This document shows positions 1-8,423 of a stretch of DNA of 34,738 bases, one piece after another (position 1 is the first letter of the stretch; the number at the start of each line of letters is the position of its first letter). The position numbers were made by a program, and so were the translations under genes. The notes under the pieces are model-generated. The model made no database searches. It was not told the origin of the DNA and saw nothing but the letters and a program-made list of their open reading frames with translations. The DNA is from Ahrensia sp. (GTDB taxonomy: Bacteria > Pseudomonadota > Alphaproteobacteria > Rhizobiales > Rhizobiaceae): the NCBI GenBank assembly GCA_002698425.1, contig NZXU01000038.1, positions 1 to 34,738 on the forward strand. The letters run 5' to 3'.

Positions 1-1
1 C

Positions 2-571
<570 letters not shown>

Positions 572-589
572 TCCGGTCGACAGCAGGTT

Positions 590-612
590 CCTCCCGCGCC
601 ATGCGCGGGAGG
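590..612 (+). terminator. Strong hairpin between dnaK and dnaJ (attenuator or processing site)
   Basis: A perfect 10-bp inverted repeat, CCTCCCGCGC / GCGCGGGAGG, with loop CAT. No T-run follows, so it is not a classical Rho-independent terminator. It lies 18 bp after the dnaK stop and 27 bp before the dnaJ start. Such a hairpin could protect the 3' end of dnaK mRNA or lower dnaJ expression relative to dnaK. The structure is seen; the role is inferred. Confidence 0.6.
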
Positions 613-638
613 ACGATCTGTTGAGGGGATAACGGCAG

Positions 639-1766
639 ATGGCGAAGGCCGATTTTTACGAAACGCTCGGAGTATCGCGCGAGGCGGACGAGAAGGCCCT
701 GAAAAGCGCCTATCGCAAGCTCGCCATGCAGTTTCATCCGGATCGCAATCCGGACAACGCCGAGGCGGAAGCGAAATTCAAGGAAGTCAACGAAGCCTAC
801 GAGACGCTCAAGGACCCGCAGAAGCGGGCCGCCTATGACCGTTTCGGCCATGCCGCCTTCGAGAATGGCGGCATGGGTGGCGGTGGCGGCGGTTTCGGCG
901 CCGCCGGCGGCTTCTCCGATATTTTCGAGGACATCTTCGGCGAGATGATGGGCGGCGGGCGTGCCCGCCGTGGCGGCCGCGAGCGCGGCGCCGATCTTCG
1001 CTACAACATGGAGATCACCCTCGAGGAAGCCTATGAGGGCAAGACGGCGCAGATCCATGTGCCGTCCTCGATGACCTGCGAGGTCTGCAGCGGCTCCGGT
1101 TCCAAGCCCGGCTCCGATCCGGTCACCTGTTCGACCTGCGGCGGGGCGGGGCGCGTGCGCGCCGCATCCGGCTTCTTTTCCATCGAGCGCACCTGTCCGG
1201 CCTGTAACGGCCGCGGCCAGACGATCGAGGATCCCTGCACCAACTGCCACGGCCAGGGCCGCGTCACCCAGGAGCGGTCGCTTTCGGTCAACATCCCGGC
1301 CGGCATCGAGGATGGCACCCGCATCCGTCTGGCCGGCGAGGGCGAGGCCGGGTTTCGCGGCAGCCCGGCGGGCGATCTCTACATCTTCATTTCGGTGAAG
1401 CCTCACGAATTCTTCCAGCGCGACGGCGCGGATCTCTATTGCAAGGTGCCGATTTCGATGACCAAGGCCGCGCTTGGCGGCCATTTCGAGGTCGCCACCA
1501 TGGACGGCGCCTATACGCGGGTGAAGGTGCCCGACGGCACCCAGTCCGGCCGCCAGTTCCGACTCAAGGGCAAGGGCATGCCGGTGCTGCGCCAGGCCAC
1601 CATGGGCGATCTCTATATCCAGATCACGGTGGAAACGCCGCAGAACCTGTCGAAGCGCCAGCGCGAATTGCTGGAGGAATTCGACGAGATTTCGGCCCAT
1701 GAGAACAGCCCGCAATCGACAGGGTTCTTCTCCCGGATGAAGGAATTCTTCGGCGGTGGCGACTGA
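639..1766 (+). CDS. dnaJ: Co-chaperone DnaJ (Hsp40, type I)
   Basis: A complete 375-residue type I J-protein. It has an N-terminal J-domain with HPD at residues 33-35, a Gly/Phe-rich linker (about 72-115) and a zinc-binding region with four CxxCxGxG motifs ([32 protein letters not shown]; about 147-215). The C-terminal substrate-binding beta domains follow. DnaJ delivers unfolded clients to DnaK and stimulates its ATPase in the cytosol. The ATG at 639 is preceded by an AGGGG element about ten bases upstream. It follows dnaK and overlaps the next gene by 11 bp, so at least dnaJ and pmtA are probably co-transcribed. No anomaly was seen. Confidence 0.98.
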   Translation: MAKADFYETLGVSREADEKALKSAYRKLAMQFHPDRNPDNAEAEAKFKEVNEAYETLKDPQKRAAYDRFGHAAFENGGMGGGGGGFGAAGGFSDIFEDIFGEMMGGGRARRGGRERGADLRYNMEITLEEAYEGKTAQIHVPSSMTCEVCSGSGSKPGSDPVTCSTCGGAGRVRAASGFFSIERTCPACNGRGQTIEDPCTNCHGQGRVTQERSLSVNIPAGIEDGTRIRLAGEGEAGFRGSPAGDLYIFISVKPHEFFQRDGADLYCKVPISMTKAALGGHFEVATMDGAYTRVKVPDGTQSGRQFRLKGKGMPVLRQATMGDLYIQITVETPQNLSKRQRELLEEFDEISAHENSPQSTGFFSRMKEFFGGGD

Positions 1767-2406
1767 AGGCGAACCGCTCCCCTTGCAGACGCCTGCGGTG
1801 AGGAAATCCCGCAAGGCGGTGGTCAAGGCGCGTTTTGCCGATGAAGTCCGTTTCCTTGGATCGCTGCTGCGCGCTCCTCGCTCCGTCGGTGCGATAGCCC
1901 CGACCTCGTCGGAGACGGCGACGCTGATGGCATCGCATATCGATCTCGATTCCGGCCTGCCTATACTCGAACTCGGGCCGGGCACTGGTGCGATCACGAC
2001 CGCTATCCTCGGTACCGGCATCGCGCCGGGCAGGCTTCATGCGGTCGAATATTCCCCCGCCTTCTGCCGTCTTCTGAAGGACCGCTTTCCCGGCGCGAAT
2101 TTCCTTCAGGGCGATGCTTTCGATCTGCCGGGCACTCTCGCCGAAAGGATGGGAGCGTCCGCGCCGCCCGCCTTCGACTGCGTCATATCGGGTCTGCCGC
2201 TCCTGAATTTTCCCAAGGAGAAACGCACCCACCTGCTGCAGACCGCCCTCGCTCTGCTCGAACCCGGCCGACCCTTCGTCCAGTTCTCCTACGGCATCAT
2301 CCCGCCGATCCCGCTTTCCGATCCCTCCATCGCCGTCACCAAGTCCCGCTGGATCATCCGCAACGTGCCCCCGGCGCGCGTCTGGGTCTATCGCCGCAAG
2401 GCGTGA
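1756..2406 (+). CDS. pmtA: Rhizobium-type phospholipid N-methyltransferase (PmtA-like)
   Basis: A 216-residue class I SAM-dependent methyltransferase. The N-terminal block [20 protein letters not shown], then IAPTSS (residues 27-52), is typical of the Rhizobium-type PmtA family. The SAM-binding motif I is [11 protein letters not shown] (71-81), E98 follows strand 2, and SGLPLLNF (145-152) is the post-motif IV loop. PmtA converts phosphatidylethanolamine stepwise to phosphatidylcholine at the inner membrane. The start is a GTG inside the dnaJ 3' end (11-bp overlap), which implies translational coupling. Such proteins are often annotated as rRNA adenine methyltransferase-like; the phospholipid role is favoured by the N-terminal block. 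A second pmt gene elsewhere in the genome cannot be excluded. Confidence 0.82.
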   Translation: MATEGEPLPLQTPAVRKSRKAVVKARFADEVRFLGSLLRAPRSVGAIAPTSSETATLMASHIDLDSGLPILELGPGTGAITTAILGTGIAPGRLHAVEYSPAFCRLLKDRFPGANFLQGDAFDLPGTLAERMGASAPPAFDCVISGLPLLNFPKEKRTHLLQTALALLEPGRPFVQFSYGIIPPIPLSDPSIAVTKSRWIIRNVPPARVWVYRRKA

Positions 2407-2418
2407 CGGCGCGCCTTG

Positions 2419-3003
2419 ATGATGACGCCGAAAATCCTCGTTCTCTCCGGTTCCGACCGCTCCGGGTCATTCAACAAGAAGCTCGCCCAGGCGGCTGCCG
2501 GGATCCTCGCCCTGATCGAGCCCGACGTGACCATGATCGCGCTCGCCGACTACCCGCTGCCGCTGCTCGGCCAAGGCGGCGAAGGCGAAAATGGCCTGCC
2601 GGAAAATGCGGTGAAGCTCGCCGGCATGATCGCCGCCCATGACGCGCTGTTCATGGCCAGCCCCGAATACAACGCCTCGATCCCGCCGGTGGTGAAGAAC
2701 GCGCTCGACTGGGTGAGCCTCGTCTCCTCCAACGGCCGCGCCGCGATCTGTCCGTTCGAAGGCCTGACCGTCGCGCTCGCCTCCGCCTCCGACGAGAAGC
2801 AGGGCGGACACCATGTCCTCGATCACCTGCGCACGGTCTTTGTGCGCCTCGGCGCGCTGGTCGTCTCCGAGACCTGCTGCGTGCCCGACGCCGCGAATGG
2901 CTTCGGCGATGATGACATGCCGCGCGACGAGGGCAAGGCCGCGGCACTGAACGCGGCCTGTCGCTCGCTGGTCGAGCATTGCACGCCCGGCCGCGCGCAC
3001 TGA
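2419..3003 (+). CDS. NAD(P)H-dependent FMN reductase family flavoprotein
   Basis: A 194-residue flavodoxin-like protein. The FMN-phosphate loop is SGSDRSGSFN (residues 10-19), and the family signature SPEYNASIPPVVKNALDW sits at 81-98. Members reduce FMN, quinones, azo dyes or chromate using NAD(P)H in the cytosol; the substrate cannot be predicted here. Three start codons lie in tandem (TTG 2416, ATG 2419, ATG 2422), 10-16 bp after the pmtA stop; 2419 is chosen as the first ATG. The stop overlaps the next start by one base (TGATG). It looks like a member of the dnaJ-pmtA-pyrF transcription unit. Confidence 0.85.
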   Translation: MMTPKILVLSGSDRSGSFNKKLAQAAAGILALIEPDVTMIALADYPLPLLGQGGEGENGLPENAVKLAGMIAAHDALFMASPEYNASIPPVVKNALDWVSLVSSNGRAAICPFEGLTVALASASDEKQGGHHVLDHLRTVFVRLGALVVSETCCVPDAANGFGDDDMPRDEGKAAALNAACRSLVEHCTPGRAH

Positions 3004-3593
3004 TGTTTGCCGTCTATCTCACCCATCCGCAGGTCGCGATCGATCCTGCAATTCCCGTCCCCGACTGGAGCCTGAGCGAGACGGGCCGCGCCCGCGTCGA
3101 AGCGCTCGCCGAAGCGCCCTGGGTCGCCGGGATCGGCCGCATCGTCTGCAGCGACGAGCGCAAGGCGGTCGAAACCGCCGAAATCCTCGCCGCGGCTGCG
3201 GGCTGCACGGTCGAGATTGTCGCGCAGATGGGCGAGAACGACCGCAGCGCCACCGGCTTCCTCGCCCCGCCGGACTTCGAGGCCGCCGCCGACCGCTTCT
3301 TTGCCGCGCCGGAGGCGAGCTTTCGCGGCTGGGAACGCGCCGTCGACGCGCAGACGCGCATCGTCGCCGCTGTCGAAAGGGCGCTTGAACCCCATGATCC
3401 GGCGGTCCCGCTTCTCTTCGTCGGCCATGGCGGCGTAGGCACGCTGCTGAAATGCCATCTGGGTGCAAGGCCCATCTCGCGCTCCGAGGACCAGGGGCCG
3501 GGCGGCGGCGGCATGGTTTTCGGCTTCTCCCTTGTCGACCGGCACCTGCTGTGCGATTGGACGCCCATCGAATCGTTCGGGGGATTCGCGTGA
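3003..3593 (+). CDS. Histidine phosphatase (phosphoglycerate-mutase) superfamily protein, altered RHG motif
   Basis: A 196-residue protein with the two-histidine phosphatase layout: H8 near the N-terminus, [11 protein letters not shown] (residues 50-60, carrying the second pocket Arg, R53), E78 in [10 protein letters not shown], and H142 in GHGGVGT. The usual RHG at the start of the fold is replaced by THPQ, so the first phosphate-binding Arg is missing while the nucleophilic His position remains. Activity may therefore be altered. The ATG at 3003 shares a base with the preceding stop, and the gene overlaps pyrF by four bases (GTGA), so translation is probably coupled. The substrate is unknown. 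Confidence 0.75.
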   Translation: MFAVYLTHPQVAIDPAIPVPDWSLSETGRARVEALAEAPWVAGIGRIVCSDERKAVETAEILAAAAGCTVEIVAQMGENDRSATGFLAPPDFEAAADRFFAAPEASFRGWERAVDAQTRIVAAVERALEPHDPAVPLLFVGHGGVGTLLKCHLGARPISRSEDQGPGGGGMVFGFSLVDRHLLCDWTPIESFGGFA

Positions 3594-4291
3594 CCAATCG
3601 CAAGCCAAGTGACCAGCTCATCGTCGCGCTCGACGTGCCAACGGTGCTTGAAGCCGCGGGTATCGTCGAAAATCTCGGCGACGCTGTCTCCTTCTACAAG
3701 ATCGGCTACCAGCTCGCCTTTTCCGGCGGAATGCAACTTGCCGACGAGCTTGTCCGCGCCGGCAAGCGGGTCTTCCTCGACCTGAAACTGCTCGACATCG
3801 ACAACACGGTCGCCAAGGGCGTCGAGGCGATCGCGAAGACGGGCGTGTCGATGCTGACGCTGCATGCCTATCCCAAGGCGATGGTCGCCGCGGTCGAGGC
3901 CGCCTCCGGCTCGGGCCTGTGCCTGCTCGGCGTCACCGTGCTGACATCCATGGACGACGCCGATCTCGTCGACGCCGGCTATCACGACACAGCCGAAACG
4001 CTGGTTGCCCGGCGCGCCCGTCAGGCGCTCGAGGCCGGCATGGGCGGCATCGTCTGCTCCGCCGCCGAAGCGAAGGCCGTGCGCGGCATCGTCGGGCCCG
4101 ACATGGCCGTCGTGACCCCGGGCATCCGTCCCGCAGGCTCGGCCGCAGGCGACCAGAAGCGCGTTGTCACTCCGGCCGATGCCATCGCCGCCGGTGCCAG
4201 CCATCTCGTGGTCGGTCGCCCGGTCGTCGCCGCGCCGGACCGCACCGCCTCGGCGCTCGCCATTCTGGAAGAAATCGGATCCGCCGCCTGA
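3590..4291 (+). CDS. pyrF: Orotidine 5'-phosphate decarboxylase
   Basis: A 233-residue OMP decarboxylase catalysing the last step of de novo UMP synthesis (OMP to UMP plus CO2). It begins with the typical LIVALDVPT strand, has the catalytic K/D motif [11 protein letters not shown] (D64, K66, D69), then TLHAYP, VLTSM, and the C-terminal phosphate-binding VVTPGIRP and [10 protein letters not shown]. The start is a GTG at 3590 within the four-base GTGA overlap with the preceding stop; an in-frame extension further upstream overlaps the phosphatase gene and has no family similarity. Length and motifs are normal for a bacterial PyrF homodimer. Confidence 0.97.
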   Translation: MTNRKPSDQLIVALDVPTVLEAAGIVENLGDAVSFYKIGYQLAFSGGMQLADELVRAGKRVFLDLKLLDIDNTVAKGVEAIAKTGVSMLTLHAYPKAMVAAVEAASGSGLCLLGVTVLTSMDDADLVDAGYHDTAETLVARRARQALEAGMGGIVCSAAEAKAVRGIVGPDMAVVTPGIRPAGSAAGDQKRVVTPADAIAAGASHLVVGRPVVAAPDRTASALAILEEIGSAA

Positions 4292-4317
4292 GCCGGCGCC
4301 ACATCGGGAGAAGAGAC

Positions 4318-4611
4318 ATGGCCAAGGGATACTGGATCGCGCGCCTCACCACGCATGATCCCGAGCGCTACAAGGATTATGTTGCGGCCGCGACTCCGGC
4401 CTACAAGGAATATGGCGCGAAATTCCTGGTGCGCGGCGGCCATGCCAATCCGGTCGAGGGCGAGGGGCGTCCGCGCAATGTCGTCGTCGAGTTCGAGAGC
4501 TACGAAAAGGCGCTCGCCTGCTACAACTCGCCGACCTACGCCGCCGCCCGCAAGATCCGTCAGGAAGTTGCCGACGGCGAACTGGTCATTGTCGAAGGCT
4601 TCGACGGCTGA
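4318..4611 (+). CDS. DUF1330 domain protein
   Basis: A 97-residue protein of the dimeric alpha/beta-barrel superfamily. It starts MAKGYWIARLTTHDPERYKDY and carries the DUF1330 pattern with RGG (residues 39-41), a central R..VVVEFESYEKALACYNSPTY block and a final IVEGFDG. The biochemical function of DUF1330 is unknown; the fold resembles small monooxygenases and EthD-like proteins. The ATG follows a GGGAGAAGAGAC ribosome-binding region, 26 bp after pyrF. Its TGA stop overlaps CTG of the next reading frame (CTGA), so it probably belongs to the same operon as pyrF and the acetyltransferase. Confidence 0.9.
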   Translation: MAKGYWIARLTTHDPERYKDYVAAATPAYKEYGAKFLVRGGHANPVEGEGRPRNVVVEFESYEKALACYNSPTYAAARKIRQEVADGELVIVEGFDG

Positions 4612-5138
4612 CCGCATCGCGCCTGCCGCCGGGCTTCCATATCCGCCCCTTCAAAGAGGCGGATATTCCCCTCCTTCGTGAGATCGAGGCGCGCGCAGGC
4701 GCGCTTTTCGCCGATCACGGCTACCCGCAGGTTGCAAGCGCGCCCAGCCCGCTGGACGGGTTCGTTTCCCTCGTCGCCGGCAATGACACCCTCATCGCCG
4801 CCGGTGCGGACAGCCGCCCGCTCGGTTATGCCGTCGCCGGCCAGGTCGGCGCGATATACTGGCTCAAGGAGCTGGGCGTCGATCCCGACGTCATGGGACA
4901 GGGCATCGGTACGGCGCTCATCGAGGCAACAGCCGAAACCGGCCGGTCCGCCGGTTTTCGGCAATTGGGCCTGTCGACGTTCCGGTCTGTTCCCTTCAAC
5001 GCCCCCTACTATGCGCGCCGAGGCTTTCGCATCGTCGATTCGGAAACCGCACCCGAAAGAATTCGCGAACAGGTTGCAAATGAGACGCCCGAAGGGGTGA
5101 GTATCGCCGACCGGGTTCTGATGATCCGTGATGTGTGA
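4608..5138 (+). CDS. GNAT-family N-acetyltransferase, probable CTG start
   Basis: The frame encodes a full GNAT acetyltransferase of about 176 residues. The first strand and helix are HIRPFKEADIPLLREIEARA (residues 11-30), the acetyl-CoA loop is DPDVMGQGIGTALI (92-105), and NAPYYARRGFRIV (131-143) is the last helix/strand of the fold. The first ATG in frame (4893) lies in the middle of the acetyl-CoA loop, and I find no in-frame ATG, GTG or TTG before it that could start the N-terminal domain. The only sensible start is CTG at 4608, within a four-base CTGA overlap with the DUF1330 stop, exactly where an ATGA coupling would be expected. Substrate unknown. A sequence error at this codon is the alternative. 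Confidence 0.75.
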   Translation: MTASRLPPGFHIRPFKEADIPLLREIEARAGALFADHGYPQVASAPSPLDGFVSLVAGNDTLIAAGADSRPLGYAVAGQVGAIYWLKELGVDPDVMGQGIGTALIEATAETGRSAGFRQLGLSTFRSVPFNAPYYARRGFRIVDSETAPERIREQVANETPEGVSIADRVLMIRDV

Positions 5139-5165
5139 GTGCAAAAAGCCGTATTTCTACGACTT

Positions 5166-5218
5166 ATGTGCAATGTACACATCCTTTATGTTGCCACGCA
5201 GCATTGGCATGCTAACGT
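5166..5218 (+). promoter_or_regulatory. Possible promoter and operator of the PHB depolymerase gene
   Basis: An inverted repeat ATGTG-N7-CACAT (5166-5182) is followed by TTGCCA (5191-5196) and, after 16 bp, TAACGT (5213-5218), a plausible -35/-10 pair. The repeat could be an operator just upstream of the promoter. GC-rich leader sequence follows up to the ribosome-binding site GGAAAGGCAGG. This assignment rests only on pattern and position. Confidence 0.35.
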
Positions 5219-5293
5219 CCGGGACCCTGAGCCATCTGGTCCGGGAAACATGTGCCCCTCGCCGGCGGTCCGCCGGAACAGGAAAGGCAGGCG

Positions 5294-6559
5294 ATGTTCT
5301 ACCAGCTCTATGAAATGAACCACGCGCTGATGCAGCCCATGCGGGCCGCCGTGGATGCGACGCGGCTGTTCTACCGCAATCCGCTCAATCCCGTGTCCAT
5401 GACCAAGGCCGGCCGGACCGCCGCCGCATGGTGCGAAGTGTTCGAACGCGCCACGCGCCGTTACGGCAAGCCGTCCTTCGACCTGCCGCAGACTGAGATC
5501 GACGGCAAGACCGTCGATGTGCACGAGAAAATCGTCTGGTCGAAGCCGTTCTGCAACCTGATCCACTTCAAGCGCGATCTGGCCGCCGCGCGCCGTGACG
5601 ACCCCAAGGTACTCCTGGTCGCGCCGATGTCCGGTCACTACGCCACCTTGCTGCGCGGCACCGTCGAGCGTTTCCTGCCGGAAGCGGACGTATACATCAC
5701 CGACTGGATCGACGCGCGCATGGTGCCGCTCTCCGAAGGCGCCTTCGATCTCGACGATTACATCGATTATGTCATCGAGATGCTGCATCTGCTCGGCCCG
5801 GAGACGCATATTGTCGGCGTCTGCCAGCCCTCCGTGCCGGTGCTCGCCGCCGTCGCGCTGATGGAAGGCCGCAACGATCCGAACGTGCCGCTCTCCATGA
5901 CGTTGATGGGCGGCCCGATCGACACGCGCTGCAATCCGACCGCGGTCAACGATCTTGCCGGCGAAAAGGATATCGGCTGGTTCGAGAAGAACGCCATCAT
6001 GCAGGTGCCGTTCCCGAACCCCGGCTTCATGCGCCAGGTCTATCCGGGCTTCCTGCAGCTGACCGGCTTCATGTCGATGAATCTCGACCGGCACTTGATC
6101 GCCCAGAAGGATTTCTTCATGCATCTGGTGCGCAATGACGGCGATTCCGCCGAGAAGCACCGCGATTTCTACGACGAGTATCTCGCCGTCATGGACCTGA
6201 CGGCTGAGTTCTATCTGCAGACGGTCGATGTCGTGTTCATCAAGCACGCGCTCGCCAACGGCACCTTCACTCATCGCGGCGAACCGGTCGATCCCGCGGC
6301 CATAAAGCGTGTCGCGCTGCTGACCGTCGAGGGCGAGAACGACGACATCACCGGCCGGGGCCAGACCAAGGCCGCCCATGCGCTCTGCTCGTCGATCCCG
6401 GACACCATGAAGATGCATTACGAACAGCCGCGCGTCGGCCATTACGGCGTCTTCAACGGCTCGCGATTCCGCAAGGAGATCGCGCCGCGCATGCTCGACT
6501 TCATGCGCGCCCGGTCTCGCTTCGCCGGCGAGAAGACCCGTCACACCGACGCGGCCTGA
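5294..6559 (+). CDS. phaZ: Intracellular polyhydroxybutyrate depolymerase
   Basis: A 421-residue PhaZ of the intracellular type that mobilises stored poly-3-hydroxybutyrate granules in the cytosol. The alpha/beta-hydrolase nucleophile elbow is GVCQPS with Cys177; D350 in VEGENDD and H383 in VGHYGVFNGSRFR complete the triad. The positions agree with the Cys-Asp-His triad known for the Ralstonia PhaZ1 family. There is no signal peptide, as expected. The ATG at 5294 has a good ribosome-binding site (GGAAAGGCAGGCG); a start 42 bp upstream would add a sequence without family similarity. It is followed by a strong terminator, so it is probably a single-gene unit. The organism therefore very likely makes PHB, although no synthase is in the window. 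Confidence 0.93.
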   Translation: MFYQLYEMNHALMQPMRAAVDATRLFYRNPLNPVSMTKAGRTAAAWCEVFERATRRYGKPSFDLPQTEIDGKTVDVHEKIVWSKPFCNLIHFKRDLAAARRDDPKVLLVAPMSGHYATLLRGTVERFLPEADVYITDWIDARMVPLSEGAFDLDDYIDYVIEMLHLLGPETHIVGVCQPSVPVLAAVALMEGRNDPNVPLSMTLMGGPIDTRCNPTAVNDLAGEKDIGWFEKNAIMQVPFPNPGFMRQVYPGFLQLTGFMSMNLDRHLIAQKDFFMHLVRNDGDSAEKHRDFYDEYLAVMDLTAEFYLQTVDVVFIKHALANGTFTHRGEPVDPAAIKRVALLTVEGENDDITGRGQTKAAHALCSSIPDTMKMHYEQPRVGHYGVFNGSRFRKEIAPRMLDFMRARSRFAGEKTRHTDAA

Positions 6560-6592
6560 CCCGGAAACTTCATAAAATCCAATCGTTTGAGA

Positions 6593-6617
6593 GGGCGCCG
6601 GAAACGGCGCCCTTTTT
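6593..6617 (+). terminator. Rho-independent terminator of phaZ
   Basis: Perfect 8-bp stem GGGCGCCG / CGGCGCCC with GAAA tetraloop, directly followed by TTTTT. It lies 34 bp after the phaZ stop. This is the clearest intrinsic terminator in the window. Confidence 0.92.
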
Positions 6618-6676
6618 GCTGGTAACCATGTTGTGAGCTTGTCCCCCGCACCCGTTGTGCAATTGCGAATTGCTGT

Positions 6677-6692
6677 TTAACCTTTCGTTAAC
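6677..6692 (+). promoter_or_regulatory. CtrA-like binding box upstream of the cysteine protease gene
   Basis: The sequence TTAACCTTTCGTTAAC fits the full alphaproteobacterial CtrA consensus TTAA-N7-TTAAC exactly. It ends 31 bp before the GTG start of the protease gene, in the core promoter region. CtrA is the cell-cycle master regulator in this order, so cell-cycle control is inferred; binding has not been shown. Confidence 0.6.
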
Positions 6693-6723
6693 CTTGCGGG
6701 TAAGCGTCTGAGGGGAGCGTCCG

Positions 6724-7320
6724 GTGCTGAGGAAAGTCACGCTATTTGCCGTCATGGCTGCGATGGGCATTTGCGCTCCGGCGGTGTCGCAGGCGTCCGG
6801 ATCGATGAAGACGGGCGGCCTGACCTCCCAGCCGATCGGCCATTACGAGTTCTGCCGCATCTATCGCGACCAGTGCGACCGCGACACCGGCGACACCGGC
6901 CCGCTACGCCTCGACTCGAAGATCTGGAGCGCCATCCTCAACGTCAATTCCACCGTCAACATGGTGATCGAGCCGAAGAGCGACATCGACATCTACGGCA
7001 AGGAAGAGGTCTGGACCTTTCCGGACAAGGCGGGCGATTGCGAGGACTATGTCCTGCTCAAGCGCCAGCTGCTCATCAATGAGGGGATTTCGCCCTCCGA
7101 CCTGCTGATCACCGTGGTGCGCAAGCCGGATGGCGAGGGCCATGCCGTCCTCACCGTGCGCACCACCCGCGGCGATTTCGTCCTCGACAACCTGACCACC
7201 CGGGTCATGCTGTGGAAGGACACGCCCTACACCTATCTGAAGCGCCAGTCGGCCCGCCATGCCGGCCACTGGGTGTCGATCGAGATGCCCGACCAGACGG
7301 TCGTCGGTTCGGTGAAGTGA
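6724..7320 (+). CDS. Transglutaminase-like periplasmic cysteine protease (BTLCP / LapG-like)
   Basis: A 198-residue exported protein of the bacterial transglutaminase-like cysteine proteinase family. A signal peptide (residues 1-24, hydrophobic core then SQASG) precedes the domain. The catalytic triad is readable: C106 in AGDCEDYVLLKR, H140 in GEGHAVLTV and D155 in FVLDNL. The best-known relative is LapG, a periplasmic protease that releases surface adhesins under cyclic-di-GMP control; no LapD or large adhesin is present here, so that role is only possible. The GTG start has an AGGGGAG ribosome-binding site. The promoter carries a CtrA-like box. It stands alone between phaZ and a convergent regulator gene. 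Confidence 0.88.
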   Translation: MLRKVTLFAVMAAMGICAPAVSQASGSMKTGGLTSQPIGHYEFCRIYRDQCDRDTGDTGPLRLDSKIWSAILNVNSTVNMVIEPKSDIDIYGKEEVWTFPDKAGDCEDYVLLKRQLLINEGISPSDLLITVVRKPDGEGHAVLTVRTTRGDFVLDNLTTRVMLWKDTPYTYLKRQSARHAGHWVSIEMPDQTVVGSVK

Positions 7321-7334
7321 TCGCCTGAGCCCGG

Positions 7335-8033
7335 TCAGGACGACCGGGCGAGATTTTCGAAGCGGCGCAGCCCTTCGCCCGAAAACACCAGCACGCGCGA
7401 TTTCTCCTGGCGGCGGGCCCAGCCCTCGTCGAGGAACCGGCCCAGTACCGCAGCGCCGAGACTTCCCGCCAGATGCGGCCGCCGCTCCGACCAGTCGAGG
7501 CAGGCCCGGCAGAGCGGCCGCTTCGCCTTGGAGAGCGGGGCAATATCGATGCCGAATGCGGCGAACACGCGCTCGCCCTTCTCCGTCAGGCCGATATTGT
7601 CGTCGTCGCCCGACAGCGCGCCGGACGCACGCAACCCGTCGAGCAGTTTCACGCCCATCGCCCCGGCAAGGTGGTCGTAGCAGATGCGCGCCTTGCGCAG
7701 CGTCTCGTCGCGCGGGCCCGTCGCGATCCTCCGCGCTTCCGGCTCGGCGGCGAGGACGCTCAGCGTCTCCATCAGATGCGCCGCATCGGGACCGGATATC
7801 CGGTAATAGCGATGCCGGCCCTGGCTGGTGACGGATAGCAGCTTTCCGTCGATCAATTTGGCGAGATGCGAGCTCGCCGTCTGCGCGCTGACGCCTCCGG
7901 CGCGTGCCAGTTCGCCTGCGGTCAGCGCCCGCCCGTCCATCAGCCGCCACATGATCTGCGCGCGCACCGGATGGGCCAGCAGCGTTGCCAGCCTGGCGAT
8001 ATTCGGTCCGGAACTGTCGGAGATCGTGCTCAT
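7335..8033 (-). CDS. ArsR-type winged-helix transcriptional regulator
   Basis: A 232-residue regulator. Residues 10-75 form an ArsR-like winged helix (ARLATLLAHPVRAQIMWRL, then ELARAGGVSAQTASSHLAKL as recognition helix, and RHRYYRI in the wing). The rest is a long C-terminal region with a possible metal- or redox-sensing pair of Cys in RPLCRACLDW (about residues 176-185). Typical ArsR repressors have about 100-120 residues, so this belongs to the longer subgroup with an extra domain of unknown ligand. The ATG at 8033 is followed by MSTISDSSG. It is divergent from the DUF1127 gene with about 110 bp between the starts, and may control it. Ligand unknown. Confidence 0.85.
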   Translation of the reverse strand: MSTISDSSGPNIARLATLLAHPVRAQIMWRLMDGRALTAGELARAGGVSAQTASSHLAKLIDGKLLSVTSQGRHRYYRISGPDAAHLMETLSVLAAEPEARRIATGPRDETLRKARICYDHLAGAMGVKLLDGLRASGALSGDDDNIGLTEKGERVFAAFGIDIAPLSKAKRPLCRACLDWSERRPHLAGSLGAAVLGRFLDEGWARRQEKSRVLVFSGEGLRRFENLARSS

Positions 8034-8142
8034 GCGATCCAGCCTACCGTCAAACGGCGCCGAATGCTTCCACCGGCATCGAAACATCGCGGCATGCCAG
8101 GTGAGTACGCTCGGTCCCGACCACTCCAACGGGAAACCCGCC

Positions 8143-8415
8143 ATGACCGATATCCTTGACACGCCGAAAACGCGGATCGCCGCCCGTAGCGGCGCCCTGC
8201 CGCGCAAACGCCCTTGCGCCGGCATCCTCGCCCGCATCGGCCGATGGCGGAACAAGCGTCGCACCCGCCGCCGCTTGGCGGATCTCGAACCGTGGATGCT
8301 GCGCGATATCGGCGTCACGCGGGCAGAAGCCATGCGCGAGGTCAGGGCGTCGTTCCCCTGGCATCTCTCGTTTCCGTGGCGCGACGATACGCGCCCGCCC
8401 GAGCCCTGGTGCTGA
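8143..8415 (+). CDS. DUF1127 domain small basic protein
   Basis: A 90-residue Arg-rich protein with a C-terminal DUF1127 (YjiS-like) segment: RNKRRTRRRLADLEPWMLRD, IGVTRAEAMREV (about residues 42-72). DUF1127 proteins are abundant in alphaproteobacteria; some characterised small members affect RNA turnover and phosphate or stress metabolism, but the function of this one is unknown. The ATG at 8143 gives MTDILDTPKTRIAARSG, a normal leader for the family; longer in-frame extensions run into the divergent regulator gene. The predicted charge fits nucleic-acid binding. Regulation by the neighbouring ArsR-type protein is plausible. Confidence 0.85.
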   Translation: MTDILDTPKTRIAARSGALPRKRPCAGILARIGRWRNKRRTRRRLADLEPWMLRDIGVTRAEAMREVRASFPWHLSFPWRDDTRPPEPWC

Positions 8416-8423
8416 GGGGGTGG

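Noticed and set aside
5186..6544. A 452-codon minus-strand frame opposite phaZ
   Set aside because: Antisense shadow; the depolymerase triad and ribosome-binding site support the plus strand.
6570..6770. A 66-codon minus-strand frame across the phaZ terminator
   Set aside because: It runs through a terminator and a promoter region, and has no ribosome-binding site or family feature.
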